Below are positions 9,860 to 21,069 of a stretch of DNA of 64,000 nt, piece by piece (the stretch's first letter is position 1; each line of letters opens with the position of its first letter). The position numbers and the translations under genes are program-made. The notes beneath the pieces were generated by a model, which was not told the origin of the DNA, made no database searches, and saw only the letters and a list, made by a program, of their open reading frames with translations. The DNA is from Pseudomonadota bacterium (GTDB lineage: Bacteria; Pseudomonadota; Gammaproteobacteria; Acidiferrobacterales; UBA6901). The stretch is taken from NCBI GenBank assembly GCA_021785515.1, contig JAJYEX010000008.1, positions 1-64,000 of the forward strand. The letters run 5' to 3'.

Positions 9860-11524
9860 GTGAACAACTTTAGTCGATATGCGCGTGCGGCTGTTGGAGC
9901 CCTGATCCTGCCGGTTCTTCTGGTTGCCTGCGGCGGGGGCGGGAGCAGCGGAAGTTCAACGAGCTCGGCGAGCCCCGCAAACGGCACCGTCGAGGCCGCC
10001 ATTACCGACGCTCCCAGCAGCAACTTCGACCATGTTTGGGTCACGGTGGAGGGGATCTGGTTCCATACCAGTTCATCGGCCGAACCACAGCAGGCTGGCT
10101 GGATAAAGTATTCTCTGCCAGCCCCTGTCACGGTAGACCTGACGACGCTCACCAACGGCGAACTTGACGATGTCTTCCCGGACATTTCGCTGCCGGCGGG
10201 TGACTACCAGCAGATACGCCTGATGCTCGCTCCGACGGAAGATGGTCTGACTGCATCGGCCAAATCAGACGGTCTCTTCTACAACAACGAGGTGGACTAT
10301 ACCGGTTCAAGCTCGACTGTAGCTGCGCCGCTGCGCATTCCGAGCCCCAGGTCGGGCATCAAGCTGGTTGGCAACTTCCAGGTTGCGCCGGGCGGTGCGC
10401 TCGACATCGCGATCGACTTCGATATCGGCCACCAGGTGGTCGAGTACGCCATCGGACAAGGCGTCGAGTTCATGCTGAAGCCGGTCCTGACCTACTTCGA
10501 CCTCAAGAACACCGGCGCCATCATTGGCCAGATCGATCCCAATAGTATCCAAAGCAGCACCAATACGAGCGGCGGTTACAACTTCATCGTCAAGGCCGAG
10601 CAGCTGAGTGCGGATGGCTTGTATCACACCGTGGTCCGTGCCACGACGGTGGATTCGGACGGCAATTTCATCCTTTATCCGATTCCTGTCGCCGCGGGAA
10701 CGACGAAGGACTATGACATCGTCCTGCGCGGCCGCAACGTGGACACGTACATCGTGAAGGGCGTGCCCGTCACAGGGGGCACGACCCCGACGCGGGGTGC
10801 GACGCCGGTGCAGTCGACGCCCATCACGATGACCCTGGACAGCGAGTACACCGCCAATTACACGAGTGCCGTAAGCCCGACCGGCGCGTGGACGAGTTTT
10901 TACCAGATGATTCCAGGCGACACGATCCCCTATCAAATCCGCTACCGGCATCTGGATCCGTTCACCGGCGTGTTTCTCAACCCGATACCGCTGTCGACCG
11001 GACCGCTGTATTGGGGTACCTATAATAATGGCCAGCCCGTTTCCTTTGCGCCGGTTACGCCCGAGGAAGGTGCGGCTACGTTCGATGTCGTGGCGAACTC
11101 GCTCTTTTATACCCGGACGCCCGACGGAACCGTCGCCGGGACCGCGAACACGCTTTCCAGCCTCTCTCCGGTGACGCTTACTATTCCGCCGCCCGCGGTG
11201 AGCGATTCCATCACGGGGACCATCACCGAAAACGGGAATGTGTCGGGCATGAGTCTCGATACGGCCTACCTGGTTGTGGTGCGTGGCGGATTCGTGGTCG
11301 ACACCCAGCCCGAGAGCAGCTTACTTGCTGGCGGAAACCCTTCTTTCAAACTCTCGAACCTGCCGGGCGGATCCAGCAGCGTGACGATCCCGGGCGCCTA
11401 TTACACGCTGTATGTTATTGCCTGGAACAGCACCAGCGTGGACGACTCTACCGTGGTTACCCGCTCTACGGTGGTTGATCTTACCCAGGGAAGCGCGACC
11501 GGCGTGACGCTGACCCTGCAGTAG
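9860..11524 (+). CDS. DUF4382-domain lipoprotein
   Basis: A 554-residue exported lipoprotein. A type II signal peptide ends in the lipobox LVAC (Cys24), followed by a flexible Gly/Ser linker. A DUF4382 domain follows at about residues 42-195 (GTVEAAITDAPSSNFDHVWV at its start). The remaining 350 residues are predicted beta-rich repeats, Thr/Ser/Pro rich. The start is GTG 9860 behind AAGGAGAGG. Function is unknown; family members are cell-surface or periplasmic proteins. It stands alone and is closed by a strong terminator. Confidence 0.8.
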   Translation: MNNFSRYARAAVGALILPVLLVACGGGGSSGSSTSSASPANGTVEAAITDAPSSNFDHVWVTVEGIWFHTSSSAEPQQAGWIKYSLPAPVTVDLTTLTNGELDDVFPDISLPAGDYQQIRLMLAPTEDGLTASAKSDGLFYNNEVDYTGSSSTVAAPLRIPSPRSGIKLVGNFQVAPGGALDIAIDFDIGHQVVEYAIGQGVEFMLKPVLTYFDLKNTGAIIGQIDPNSIQSSTNTSGGYNFIVKAEQLSADGLYHTVVRATTVDSDGNFILYPIPVAAGTTKDYDIVLRGRNVDTYIVKGVPVTGGTTPTRGATPVQSTPITMTLDSEYTANYTSAVSPTGAWTSFYQMIPGDTIPYQIRYRHLDPFTGVFLNPIPLSTGPLYWGTYNNGQPVSFAPVTPEEGAATFDVVANSLFYTRTPDGTVAGTANTLSSLSPVTLTIPPPAVSDSITGTITENGNVSGMSLDTAYLVVVRGGFVVDTQPESSLLAGGNPSFKLSNLPGGSSSVTIPGAYYTLYVIAWNSTSVDDSTVVTRSTVVDLTQGSATGVTLTLQ

Positions 11525-11571
11525 CACGACGGAAGACGCTGCTTTTCATGAAGTGGCGCCATCGCCTGGCC

Positions 11572-11619
11572 GCATGACATCCCCGTTGCGTTGGCGGGGG
11601 GGATGTCATGCACGGTTTT
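11572..11619 (+). terminator. Intrinsic terminator of the DUF4382 gene
   Basis: GCATGACATCCCC (11572-11584) pairs perfectly over 13 bp with GGGGATGTCATGC (11599-11611), with a 14-base loop. A short T run (TTTT at 11616-11619) follows. Confidence 0.7.
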
Positions 11620-11765
11620 ACCGCATTCCAGAGGCGCGCGGGCCGTTGCCCGTCACCGTCCATTCCTTGCGGCCCGTGAGCAGACCCGCGGCGGGGTTGC
11701 CTGGGGTGCAATCGACGGCACGGTATCAATCCGTCATCCTCATCATCCGAAGGAAGGGAAGGATC

Positions 11766-12263
11766 ATGAACCCTACCGGCACCCCGCCCCGCCTGAACTT
11801 CGCCGAGCAGTCACCCGAGCTGGTCAAAATGCTCCAGGATCTGGGCAGGGCCATCACGAAGAGCGGCCACATCGAACCGCTACTGGCCTGCCTGGTGGAT
11901 ATCCGTGCGTCACAGATGAATGGCTGCGTCTTCTGCCTCGACATGCATGTCAAGGAGGCCAGGCTGCATGGCGAGCGGGAGCTCCGTCTGCATCACGTGG
12001 CGGCGTGGCGCGAGTCGCCGCTGTTCACCCCCAAGGAACGGGCCGCCCTAGCCTTCACCGAGGCGCTGACCCAGATCGCGCCCACCGGCGTATCGGATGA
12101 ACTCTATACCTTGCTGCGTGAACACTTCAGCGAGAAGGAACTCTCGACCCTGACCTTCCGCGTGATGACCATCAACGCCTGGAACCGTCTCAACGTCGCC
12201 TTCCGCACACCTTCAGGTGCGCGCGACAAAGCCCTTGGACTGGACAAGGCGGGCCTCGTCTGA
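11766..12263 (+). CDS. Carboxymuconolactone decarboxylase-family (AhpD-like) protein
   Basis: A 165-residue protein with the CMD/AhpD core. The redox motif CVFC followed by LDMH (GCVFCLDMHVKEA, residues 56-68) is the CxxC-x3-H proton-relay signature of alkylhydroperoxidase-like members. The tail NAWNRLNVAFRTP is typical of a large uncharacterised CMD subgroup often regulated with stress genes. The ATG at 11766 follows AAGGGAAGG. A peroxidase or disulfide-redox role is likely; the substrate is unknown. It stands alone between a terminator and a convergent gene. Confidence 0.85.
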   Translation: MNPTGTPPRLNFAEQSPELVKMLQDLGRAITKSGHIEPLLACLVDIRASQMNGCVFCLDMHVKEARLHGERELRLHHVAAWRESPLFTPKERAALAFTEALTQIAPTGVSDELYTLLREHFSEKELSTLTFRVMTINAWNRLNVAFRTPSGARDKALGLDKAGLV

Positions 12264-12484
12264 ATCGGCGGGTGCGTCGAGGGACCGTGGAAATCCGGGT
12301 TGAATGCCTGGGGTGCCACGTCGGTCGGCGCGAATTCGCTCTGGGAGACTGACCCATGGTGTCGGTAGCGCGAGCAGCCGGCCCATGCCGGACCGCTTAT
12401 GGAACGGATTTCCTTAAAGACAGGCTTGTGTCCGGTATCGGGTCCGGTCATGGCCGGCGACCGGGTCGCTATAGTCGGATCCAG

Positions 12485-12775
12485 TCAGTCGGTTTCGAAC
12501 TCGAATCCCCCGAGCAAGCCGGTCATCCGGTTATAGATTGCACAATACAGGATCGTGGCGACATACCCGATCGCGGCGTACATGAAGGGCAGGATCAGGA
12601 AAAACAGCAGTGGCGGGTGTGGATGGGGCGGCACGGCATGCACCACGTGATTCGGGATGAACCAGGTCGCGAACAGTGATAGGGGTACAATGATGATCGC
12701 GGCCACGACGCCTATAAGAATACCGGCGACCTTGGCATTTTGATGGGGCGGCAACCTCCGGATCCGGACTTTCAT
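12485..12775 (-). CDS. Small inner-membrane protein with two predicted helices
   Basis: A 96-residue protein with transmembrane segments at about residues 16-38 and 52-78, separated by a His/Pro-rich loop (HAVPPHPHPP). It ends in GGFEFETD, a C-terminus shared by a family of small uncharacterised gammaproteobacterial membrane proteins. The ATG at 12775 is preferred over a longer frame that begins 15 codons earlier. It is convergent with the CMD-family gene. Function is unknown. Confidence 0.6.
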   Translation of the reverse strand: MKVRIRRLPPHQNAKVAGILIGVVAAIIIVPLSLFATWFIPNHVVHAVPPHPHPPLLFFLILPFMYAAIGYVATILYCAIYNRMTGLLGGFEFETD

Positions 12776-13041
12776 GTCGAACCTCGCTCTGGCAGAGAAT
12801 CTGTCCCAGTCTAACCCCATCCAATCGTAGCCGGAGAGTCCCTCCGGCTACGCCAGGAATCATGGACCGGATGTCCTGCGCTGACCAAATGCGCCGCCCA
12901 TGCCGTTTCCCCGGCAGCCCTGCCAGGCGGATGGTGTACCGGGGGCGATGTTGCGGATGCGGAACCGTGAGGGTGCTCGCCCGTTTTTCTGGCAACAGAT
13001 ACACTGCCGGTTTTGCAGCCATATAACTGAATCACGGAATC

Positions 13042-14955
13042 ATGCCGTTACTGCGTCTTGATAGAGTTTCTCTCGCCTTTGGCCATCTGCCTCTGCTCGA
13101 TGAGGTGAACCTCGAGATTCGCCGCGGCGAACGGGTTTGCCTGCTTGGACGCAACGGTGAGGGCAAGTCGTCGCTCATGCGGGTGGCGTGCGGCGAGGCG
13201 GCTCCTGATGACGGCAGTGTCTGGGTTCGCCCCGGCACGCGCATCGCCCATCTTGCCCAGGAGCTCGCCCTCGACAGCGACGAGCCGGTGTTCGATGTCG
13301 TCGCCCGCGGTCTTGCCGAGATCGGCCAGTTGCTCACCGGCTATCATCATGCGGCCGCGGACGTCGCGCGCGCACCCACTGCGGCCGGCACGCAGCGCCT
13401 TGTTGATCTGCAGCATGCCCTGGAAGCGTCCGATGGCTGGCGCCTCGAGCAGCGGGTCGAGACGGTGTTGTCGCGGCTAGGCCTGGATGGCAATGCGCCG
13501 CTCAATACGCTGTCCGGTGGCTGGCGCCGCCGGGTGCTGCTTGCGCGCGCCTTGGTCTGCGATCCCGATGTCCTGCTGCTGGATGAACCCACCAACCACC
13601 TCGATATCGAGGCCATCGATTGGCTCGAAAAGTTCCTGTCGGACTATCGCGGTGCGGTGCTTTTCGTCAGCCACGACCGCGCATTTGTGCGACGGCTCGC
13701 GACTCGCATCGTCGAACTGGATCGTGGTGTGCTGGCTTCCTGGCCGGGAACCTACGACGATTACCTGCGGCGCAAGGACGAACAGCTCGCAGCGGAAGCC
13801 AAGCAGCGCGCGCTTTTCGACCGCCGGCTCTCGCAGGAGGAAGCCTGGATCCGTCAGGGCATCAAGGCCCGGCGTACGCGCAATGAGGGGCGGGTGCGCG
13901 CCCTTGAGGCCATGCGCGAGCAGCGGCGCCTGCGTCGGGACCGGCCGGGGCAGGTGGAGCTAAGGCTGCAGGAGGGCGAGGCATCCGGGCAGCTGGTGGC
14001 GGAAGCCGAGCACGTCGATGTGCGATTCGACGACCGGACGGTTATCCGGGACTTCTCGGCGCGCATCCTGCGCGGCGACCGGATCGGGATCATCGGACCC
14101 AATGGTGCCGGCAAGTCGACGCTGGTCCGCCTGCTGCTGGGCGAGATTACCCCGGCCGCAGGGCTGGTGCGGCGCGGTATGCGGCTGCAGGTTGCCTATT
14201 TCGATCAGCAACGCGCCCAGCTAGATCCCGATGCCACGGTGATGCAGAGCGTGGGTGGCGGCAGCCTCTCGGTCACCGTGAACGGGCGCAGCCGCCATGT
14301 AGCCGGCTACCTCCAGGATTTCCTGTTTCCGCCGCAACGACTGCAGTCTCCGGTCAGCACGCTCTCCGGCGGGGAACGCAACCGCCTGCTTCTGGCGCGG
14401 TTGTTTGCGCAGCCTGCGAATGTCCTGGTGCTGGACGAACCCACCAACGACCTTGACGTCGAAACGCTTGAGCTGCTGGAAGAACTGTTGATCGATTTCG
14501 GGGGCACGCTGCTGCTGGTCAGCCATGACCGCGCGTTTCTTGACGCGGTGGTTACCAGCACCCTGGTGCTGGAGGGGGAAGGGCAGGTGGGCGAGTATGT
14601 CGGGGGGTATGCCGACTGGTTGCGTCAGCGCGCAGCCTCCCCACGGGTGCAGCGCGGCCGCGAGGACGTTGGTGATCGCGCGCCGCCGCCGCGCGCCGAA
14701 AAACGCAGCGCCGGTTCACCTGGCAAGCTGTCGTACAAGGAACAGCAGGAACTCAAGGCGCTTCCGGGAAAGATCGAGGGCCTCGAGGCCGAGCAGTCGC
14801 ATCTGCATCAGATGGTAGGCGCCGCGCAGTTCTATCAGCAGCCGGGCGAACAGATTGCGGCGACGCTGACGCGTCTCGAATCGCTCGGCCGGGAGATTGA
14901 ATCGGCGTACCAACGCTGGCAGGAGCTTGAGTCGCGAATCCCGACCGCCGATTGA
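13042..14955 (+). CDS. uup: ABC-F family ATPase Uup
   Basis: A 637-residue soluble protein with two ABC ATPase domains in one chain and no membrane domain. Domain 1 has Walker A GRNGEGKS (36-43), a signature reading LSGGW and Walker B VLLLDEPTNHLD. Domain 2 has GPNGAGKST (352-360), LSGGERNRLLLAR and VLVLDEPTNDLD. A charged interdomain linker and a C-terminal coiled-coil domain of about 80 residues (QELKALPGKIEGLEAEQSHL) identify it as Uup rather than EttA. Uup is linked to ribosome function and to transposon excision or branched-DNA processing. It stands alone. Confidence 0.92.
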   Translation: MPLLRLDRVSLAFGHLPLLDEVNLEIRRGERVCLLGRNGEGKSSLMRVACGEAAPDDGSVWVRPGTRIAHLAQELALDSDEPVFDVVARGLAEIGQLLTGYHHAAADVARAPTAAGTQRLVDLQHALEASDGWRLEQRVETVLSRLGLDGNAPLNTLSGGWRRRVLLARALVCDPDVLLLDEPTNHLDIEAIDWLEKFLSDYRGAVLFVSHDRAFVRRLATRIVELDRGVLASWPGTYDDYLRRKDEQLAAEAKQRALFDRRLSQEEAWIRQGIKARRTRNEGRVRALEAMREQRRLRRDRPGQVELRLQEGEASGQLVAEAEHVDVRFDDRTVIRDFSARILRGDRIGIIGPNGAGKSTLVRLLLGEITPAAGLVRRGMRLQVAYFDQQRAQLDPDATVMQSVGGGSLSVTVNGRSRHVAGYLQDFLFPPQRLQSPVSTLSGGERNRLLLARLFAQPANVLVLDEPTNDLDVETLELLEELLIDFGGTLLLVSHDRAFLDAVVTSTLVLEGEGQVGEYVGGYADWLRQRAASPRVQRGREDVGDRAPPPRAEKRSAGSPGKLSYKEQQELKALPGKIEGLEAEQSHLHQMVGAAQFYQQPGEQIAATLTRLESLGREIESAYQRWQELESRIPTAD

Positions 14956-15427
14956 GTCGCCATCAGGTGTGTGGTCCGGACGTTAAAGATCGGCAGGGCC
15001 GGTGACGGGTTTCCGCCCGGCGCCCGCGCGGCACAGGCGTTCTCGATGCCGGCCTGAACGGGCCGCAGCCTCCCTTTTTATAAATATCACCTCGGCTGTG
15101 GAATGGCTGAAGCCCGCAGCGCCTTGCGGATCCCGGTGCGCCCCGGGTCCTGCAGGTCACGGCCTGGCATGGGACCGGCAACGGGCAGGCTGACGACAGG
15201 CAAGGGCTTGGGCGTGGAGCTTCGGCGGGAAATCGCGGGTCGCGCCGGGTTTTGTGGAAGAGGCATGGAATCCTCTCCATCGGTCCGCCACCGGTACGAC
15301 ACAGTCCATTATCTATGGTGTGGCACGGGCCCGCGGCGCTGCGCGACGCGTGGAACCGCAATGCCGGTTGATTTACAATTGCGACCCGCTCAAGGCTAAT
15401 TTGCCCAACCCGATCCAGGAAGCCGTG
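14956..15427. other. Intergenic stretch upstream of aconitase with a promoter candidate
   Basis: About 470 GC-rich bases without a convincing gene on either strand. Near the right end, TTTACA (15372-15377) and GCTAAT (15395-15400) are spaced by 17 bp and form a possible sigma-70 promoter for the aconitase gene, which starts at 15428 behind AGGAAG. Confidence 0.35.
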
Positions 15428-17713
15428 ATGGAAAAGACCCCCGCGGACGCCGTTGCCACGGTGCGCCGGTACTACGAGTCGCTCGCCGGACGCCTGGCCG
15501 CGGTCCGCAGCCGCATCGCTCATCCGCTTACCCTGGCTGAAAAGATTCTTTATGCCCACTGGCAGGACAAGGGCGACGGGCTCCCGCAGCGCGCAGTCAC
15601 GACCGCGCCGTTGCGCCCGGATCGGGTGGCGATGCAGGATGCCACGGCACAGATGGCGATCCTGCAGTTCATATCGGCGGGGCGCAGCACGACGGCCGTG
15701 CCGACCACGGTACATTGCGATCACCTCGTCCGGGCCAAAGCCGGGGCCCGCCCCGACCTGCAGGTCGCGGAGCAGTCCAACCGCGAGGTTTATGACTTCC
15801 TGGCGTCGGCGTCGGCCAGGTATGGCATGGGGTTCTGGAAACCCGGGTCCGGAATCATCCACCAGGTGATTCTGGAAAATTACGCGTTTCCCGGCGGGCT
15901 CATGATCGGCACGGATTCGCACACACCCAATGCCGGCGGGCTCGGCATGATCGCGGTGGGTGTGGGGGGTGCCGATGCCGTGGATGTGATGGTCGGCATG
16001 GACTGGGAGCTCCTGTGGCCCAAGCTGATCGGGGTGCGGCTGGTTGGGGAGCCGTCGGGCTGGACCAGTGGCAAGGACGTGATCCTCAAGCTGGCGGGCA
16101 TGCTCACGGTAAGCGGCGGCACCAACCGGATTGTGGAGTACTTCGGGCCTGGCACAGGCGCCCTGAGCTGTACCGCCAAGGCCACGATCACGAATATGGG
16201 CGCAGAACTGGGAGCGACCGCTTCGCTGTTTCCGTTTGACGGGCGCATGGCCGCCTACCTGCAGGCGACCGGTCGCGGTGAGATCGCGCGGATGGCGCAA
16301 AAGATGGCATCGGAACTGGTGGCGGATCCGGAAGTCATGCGCGCGCCGGAGAAGAACTACGACGAGGTTGTCGAGATCGATCTGTCCACGCTTGAACCAC
16401 AGATTGTCGGGCCGCATACGCCAGACCTCGCGCGCCCGGTATCCCGGCTTGCCGCCGACGTCCAGGCCCAAGACTACCCGGCCGAACTCAAGGTTGCCCT
16501 GATCGGCAGCTGCACAAACTCGTCCTATGAGGACATCGGCCGTGCCGCCCATGTGGCACGTCAGGCGCGCAGCCATGGTCTGCGAGCGCGGGTGCCGTTG
16601 CTGGTGACGCCAGGCTCGGAACAGGTGCGTGCGACAATCGAGCGCGACGGCCTGCTGGCCGATCTGGAGGCGATCGGCGCCACGGTGCTGGCCAATGCCT
16701 GCGGACCCTGCATCGGCCAGTGGGACCGCACGGATAGCGGCAAGGGTGACCGGAACTCCATTCTTACGTCGTATAACCGCAACTTTCCGCGGCGCAACGA
16801 CGGCAATCCGGCGACCCATTCGTTCATCGGCAGTCCGGAGGTGGTGACCGCCTATGCGCTCGCCGGCCGTCTGGACCGGGATCCGATTCACGAAGGGGTG
16901 GTTCTCGACGATGGTTCGGTGCTGAGGCTGCTGGCGCCCTCGGCGGATGAATTTCCCGGCCGCGGTTTTGAGCCCGGCGAGTCGGGTTATGTGGCACCTA
17001 CCGACGATCCGGCTGCGGCCATGCTGCGGGTGGACCCTAAGAGTGAGCGTCTCGCCCTGCTTGAACCTTTTGAGCCGGTCGACAAGGCCACCGGGTATCG
17101 TGAGCTGCCGGTGCTGCTCAAGGCGCGCGGAAAGTGCACGACGGACCACATTTCGCCGGCCGGACCGTGGCTGCGGTTCCGGGGCCACCTGGACCGGATC
17201 AGCGACAACATGTTTTCCGGGGCGGATAACGCTTTTTCCGACAAACCCGGCACCGGATATAACGTATTCACCGGGAGCATCGGCCAGACGCTGAGCGAAC
17301 TGGCCCGGGACTACCGGCAGCGTAACCAGGGCTGGGTGGCGGTCGGTGACCGTAATTACGGTGAGGGCAGTTCACGCGAACATGCGGCCATGTCCCCCCG
17401 CTATCTGGGTTGCCGGGTGGTGCTGACGCGCAGTTTTGCCCGTATTCACGAGACCAACCTGAAGAAACAGGGGGTTTTACCCCTGGTTTTCGTTGACCCG
17501 GGAGATTATGAGCGTATCCGGCGTGATGATCGCCTGACGTTCCGGGACCTTGGCCAGCTGGTCGTGGGCAAGCCGGTTACGGTGGAACTGCGGCATGCCG
17601 ACGGGGTGATCGAAACCTTTCAGGCGAGCCACAGTCTGACGGCGGAGCAAATCGGCTGGTTCCAGGCGGGCTCCGCGCTTAATCTCATCCGGCGACAAGG
17701 CCGGAAATCCTGA
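15428..17713 (+). CDS. Aconitate hydratase, mitochondrial-type
   Basis: A 761-residue citric-acid-cycle enzyme that interconverts citrate and isocitrate with a [4Fe-4S] cluster. The cluster ligands are Cys362 (GSCTNSS), Cys425 and Cys428 (ANACGPCIGQW). The substrate-site strings HTPNAGGLG, RNYGEGSSREH and ITNMGAE are present. Length and sequence resemble mitochondrial aconitase rather than the roughly 890-residue AcnA or the AcnB type, so acnA is not assigned. ATG 15428 is chosen because family homology begins there; the frame is open further upstream. The neighbours are unrelated, so it is probably a single-gene transcript. Confidence 0.95.
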   Translation: MEKTPADAVATVRRYYESLAGRLAAVRSRIAHPLTLAEKILYAHWQDKGDGLPQRAVTTAPLRPDRVAMQDATAQMAILQFISAGRSTTAVPTTVHCDHLVRAKAGARPDLQVAEQSNREVYDFLASASARYGMGFWKPGSGIIHQVILENYAFPGGLMIGTDSHTPNAGGLGMIAVGVGGADAVDVMVGMDWELLWPKLIGVRLVGEPSGWTSGKDVILKLAGMLTVSGGTNRIVEYFGPGTGALSCTAKATITNMGAELGATASLFPFDGRMAAYLQATGRGEIARMAQKMASELVADPEVMRAPEKNYDEVVEIDLSTLEPQIVGPHTPDLARPVSRLAADVQAQDYPAELKVALIGSCTNSSYEDIGRAAHVARQARSHGLRARVPLLVTPGSEQVRATIERDGLLADLEAIGATVLANACGPCIGQWDRTDSGKGDRNSILTSYNRNFPRRNDGNPATHSFIGSPEVVTAYALAGRLDRDPIHEGVVLDDGSVLRLLAPSADEFPGRGFEPGESGYVAPTDDPAAAMLRVDPKSERLALLEPFEPVDKATGYRELPVLLKARGKCTTDHISPAGPWLRFRGHLDRISDNMFSGADNAFSDKPGTGYNVFTGSIGQTLSELARDYRQRNQGWVAVGDRNYGEGSSREHAAMSPRYLGCRVVLTRSFARIHETNLKKQGVLPLVFVDPGDYERIRRDDRLTFRDLGQLVVGKPVTVELRHADGVIETFQASHSLTAEQIGWFQAGSALNLIRRQGRKS

Positions 17714-17745
17714 GTGGGCAGCTACGCACCGGGCAGGCGAGGGCA

Positions 17746-17775
17746 TTGACTACCCGGGGTTTTCTCCAGCATAAT
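17746..17775 (+). promoter_or_regulatory. Promoter of the tRNA-tuf transcript
   Basis: TTGACT (17746-17751) and CATAAT (17770-17775) are spaced by 18 bp, followed by the GC-rich discriminator GCGCGGC. Such a discriminator is typical of stringently controlled stable-RNA promoters. The tRNA-Tyr gene begins 18 bases after the -10. Confidence 0.65.
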
Positions 17776-17792
17776 GCGCGGCTTACATTTTT

Positions 17793-17877
17793 GGAGGGGT
17801 TCCCGAGCGGCCAAAGGGATCAGACTGTAAATCTGACGGCTCTGCCTTCGGAGGTTCGAATCCTCCCCCCTCCACCA
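17793..17877 (+). tRNA. tRNA-Tyr (GTA)
   Basis: An 85-base class II tRNA with the acceptor GGAGGGG, a long variable arm (GGCTCTGCCTTC), T-arm GGTTCGAATCC and an encoded CCA. The anticodon GTA sits in the loop CTGTAAA. It is the first gene of the tRNA-tuf transcript. Confidence 0.97.
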
Positions 17878-17954
17878 GCCTGCATCTGCTGGCGCCGGGG
17901 GTTCGACCGGGACGCGGCACGGGCAGGCACAGTCTGGTTAGGCGGGTGATGCGC

Positions 17955-18028
17955 GCGGGTGTAGTTCAATGGTAGAACTTCAGCCTTCCAAGCTGATAAC
18001 GTGGGTTCGATTCCCATCACCCGCTCCA
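17955..18028 (+). tRNA. tRNA-Gly (TCC)
   Basis: A 74-base cloverleaf with acceptor GCGGGTG pairing with CACCCGC, anticodon loop CTTCCAA (anticodon TCC), T-arm GGGTTCGATTCCC and an encoded CCA. Confidence 0.97.
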
Positions 18029-18078
18029 GGCTTTTGCAGTACAGGATCGCCGGAAGTGCAGGGAAAGTGTGAACGATT

Positions 18079-18154
<76 letters not shown>

Positions 18155-18218
18155 GACCCCGTGTCCCCGCGTTGCAGCGGGAGGATCCGGCTGGTAAACG
18201 GCAGGCAAGAAAACAAAT

Positions 18219-19445
<1,227 letters not shown>

Positions 19446-19536
19446 AGGGTCCCATGATGTGACCCGAGGCCGCGTTGGCCCCGTCCCGTGAGGGGTCAGG
19501 GCATCGTGGACGGTAGCAGCAGGACTCCGGATTCAC

Positions 19537-19612
19537 AGGCCAGTAGCTCAATTGGCAGAGCGGCGGTCTCCAAAACCGCAGGTTGGGGGTTCGATTCCCT
19601 CCTGGCCTGCCA
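19537..19612 (+). tRNA. tRNA-Trp (CCA)
   Basis: A 76-base cloverleaf with acceptor AGGCCAG pairing with CTGGCCT, anticodon loop CTCCAAA (anticodon CCA), T-arm GGGGTTCGATTCCCT and an encoded CCA. It sits between tuf and secE as in many gammaproteobacteria. Confidence 0.97.
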
Positions 19613-19639
19613 GAGCCCTGAACGGTAAGGACTTTAAGT

Positions 19640-19996
19640 GTGTTGATGGCAGACAGAATCAAGCTGACAGTGGCGGCGCTGATCCTCGGGAGCGGTATCG
19701 GAGGATACTATTATCTTGCGGCGCGGCCCGGTTCCATAAGGGCGGCAGTCATGCTCGTCTGCGTCATTGCGGCCGGGTTGGTCGGGTTGCAGACGGGTCC
19801 GGGACGGTCGCTCTGGGGCTTTGCGAAGGGTTCGCGCGCCGAACTGCGCAAAGTGGTGTGGCCAACGCGCAAGGAGACGGTCCAGGTCACGTTGGTGGTG
19901 ATCGCCATGGTGGTTGTGACCGCGTTGCTCTTGTGGGCGGTTGACCTGGGGTTGGACGTGGCGATCAAAGCCTTGACCGGACAGGGGTCCTCGTAA
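19640..19996 (+). CDS. secE: Preprotein translocase subunit SecE
   Basis: A small essential subunit of the SecYEG channel in the inner membrane. It has three predicted membrane helices, two in the first 55 residues and one near the C-terminus. Before the last helix lies the conserved cytoplasmic amphipathic segment [18 protein letters not shown] 19640, TTG 19643 and ATG 19646 are adjacent possible starts; GTG fits the spacing to AAGG better and ATG is the usual codon. The stop overlaps the nusG start. Confidence 0.95.
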   Translation: MLMADRIKLTVAALILGSGIGGYYYLAARPGSIRAAVMLVCVIAAGLVGLQTGPGRSLWGFAKGSRAELRKVVWPTRKETVQVTLVVIAMVVVTALLLWAVDLGLDVAIKALTGQGSS

Positions 19997-20529
19997 TGAC
20001 AATGCGGTGGTATGTAGTGCACACGTTCTCCGGTTTCGAGAAGCAAGTGCAGCGTTCGCTGAAGGAACATATCCGGCGCGCCAGCATGGAAGAGCAGTTT
20101 GGAGAGATCCTCGTTCCTACCGAGGAGATCGTCGAGATGAAAAGCGGCGAGAAGCGGACCAGCGAGCGCAAGTTTTTCCCTGGCTATGTACTGGTCAAGA
20201 TGGAGATGAACGACCTTACCTGGCATCTGGTGAAGAACGTGCCTAAGGTGAGCGGGTTTATCGGGGGTTCTGGCACAAAGCCCACGCCGATCACAGACAA
20301 GGAGGCGCAAGCCATCCTGCAGCAGGTGCAGGAAGGCGTGGAAAAGCCGAGGCCGAAGTTCTCGTTCGCGCCCGGGGAGCTGGTGCGGATCGTCGATGGC
20401 CCGTTCATGGACTTCAACGGCACCGTCGAGGACGTCAATTTCGAGAAGAACAAGCTGCGCGTCACGGTGTCGATATTCGGGCGGTTGACGCCTGTGGAGC
20501 TTGAATTCAGTCAGGTCGAAAAGGGTTAG
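19996..20529 (+). CDS. nusG: Transcription termination/antitermination factor NusG
   Basis: A 177-residue elongation factor that binds RNA polymerase and links it to Rho or the ribosome. The NGN domain ([20 protein letters not shown], then FFPGYVLV) occupies about residues 4-120. A KOW domain ([20 protein letters not shown]) lies at the C-terminus. It starts within the secE stop (ATGA overlap); a second Met two codons in is an alternative start. Confidence 0.97.
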   Translation: MTMRWYVVHTFSGFEKQVQRSLKEHIRRASMEEQFGEILVPTEEIVEMKSGEKRTSERKFFPGYVLVKMEMNDLTWHLVKNVPKVSGFIGGSGTKPTPITDKEAQAILQQVQEGVEKPRPKFSFAPGELVRIVDGPFMDFNGTVEDVNFEKNKLRVTVSIFGRLTPVELEFSQVEKG

Positions 20530-20636
20530 CGGCGAGCAGTGTGCCCGCCGCAGACCTTCAGTCTGCCGCGGGTGTTGCTGTTCTGGTTTCGGGGAGCGCC
20601 ATCATGGCGCGATTGCACCCATCGGAGTGAAGGTAA

Positions 20637-21068
20637 ATGGCAAAGAAAATCGACGCATACATCAAGCTGCAGGTTGCAGCCGGTCAGGCCAACCCCAGTC
20701 CGCCGGTCGGTCCGGCTCTGGGCCAGCGCGGCCTCAACATCATGGAGTTCTGCAAGGCGTTCAATGCCCAGACCAAGGACATGGAACCGGGAACGCCGGT
20801 GCCCGTGATCATTACCGTCTACAGCGACAAGAGTTTCACCTTCATCCGCAAGACGCCGCCCGCGACGATTTTGCTCAAGAAGGCTGCCGGGATAGAGAGC
20901 GGCAGCAAGACGCCCCATACCCACAAGGTGGGCAAGGTCACCCGGGCGCAGCTCGAGGAGATCGCCAAGATCAAGATGGCCGATCTCAATGCCCATGACC
21001 TGGATGCCGCGGTGAAGATCATTGCCGGCAGTGCGCGCAGCATAGGCATTGAGACGGAGGGGGTGTGA
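20637..21068 (+). CDS. rplK: Ribosomal protein L11
   Basis: A 143-residue large-subunit protein of the GTPase-associated centre. Motifs are [35 protein letters not shown] and [12 protein letters not shown]. The ATG follows GGAGTGAAGG. It overlaps closely with rplA, which starts two bases after its stop. Confidence 0.98.
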   Translation: MAKKIDAYIKLQVAAGQANPSPPVGPALGQRGLNIMEFCKAFNAQTKDMEPGTPVPVIITVYSDKSFTFIRKTPPATILLKKAAGIESGSKTPHTHKVGKVTRAQLEEIAKIKMADLNAHDLDAAVKIIAGSARSIGIETEGV

Positions 21069-21069
21069 C

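Noticed and set aside
14963-17188. A 741-residue open frame on the minus strand
   Set aside because: It runs antisense through the aconitase gene, is Arg/His-rich and has no recognisable domain; it is a codon-bias shadow.
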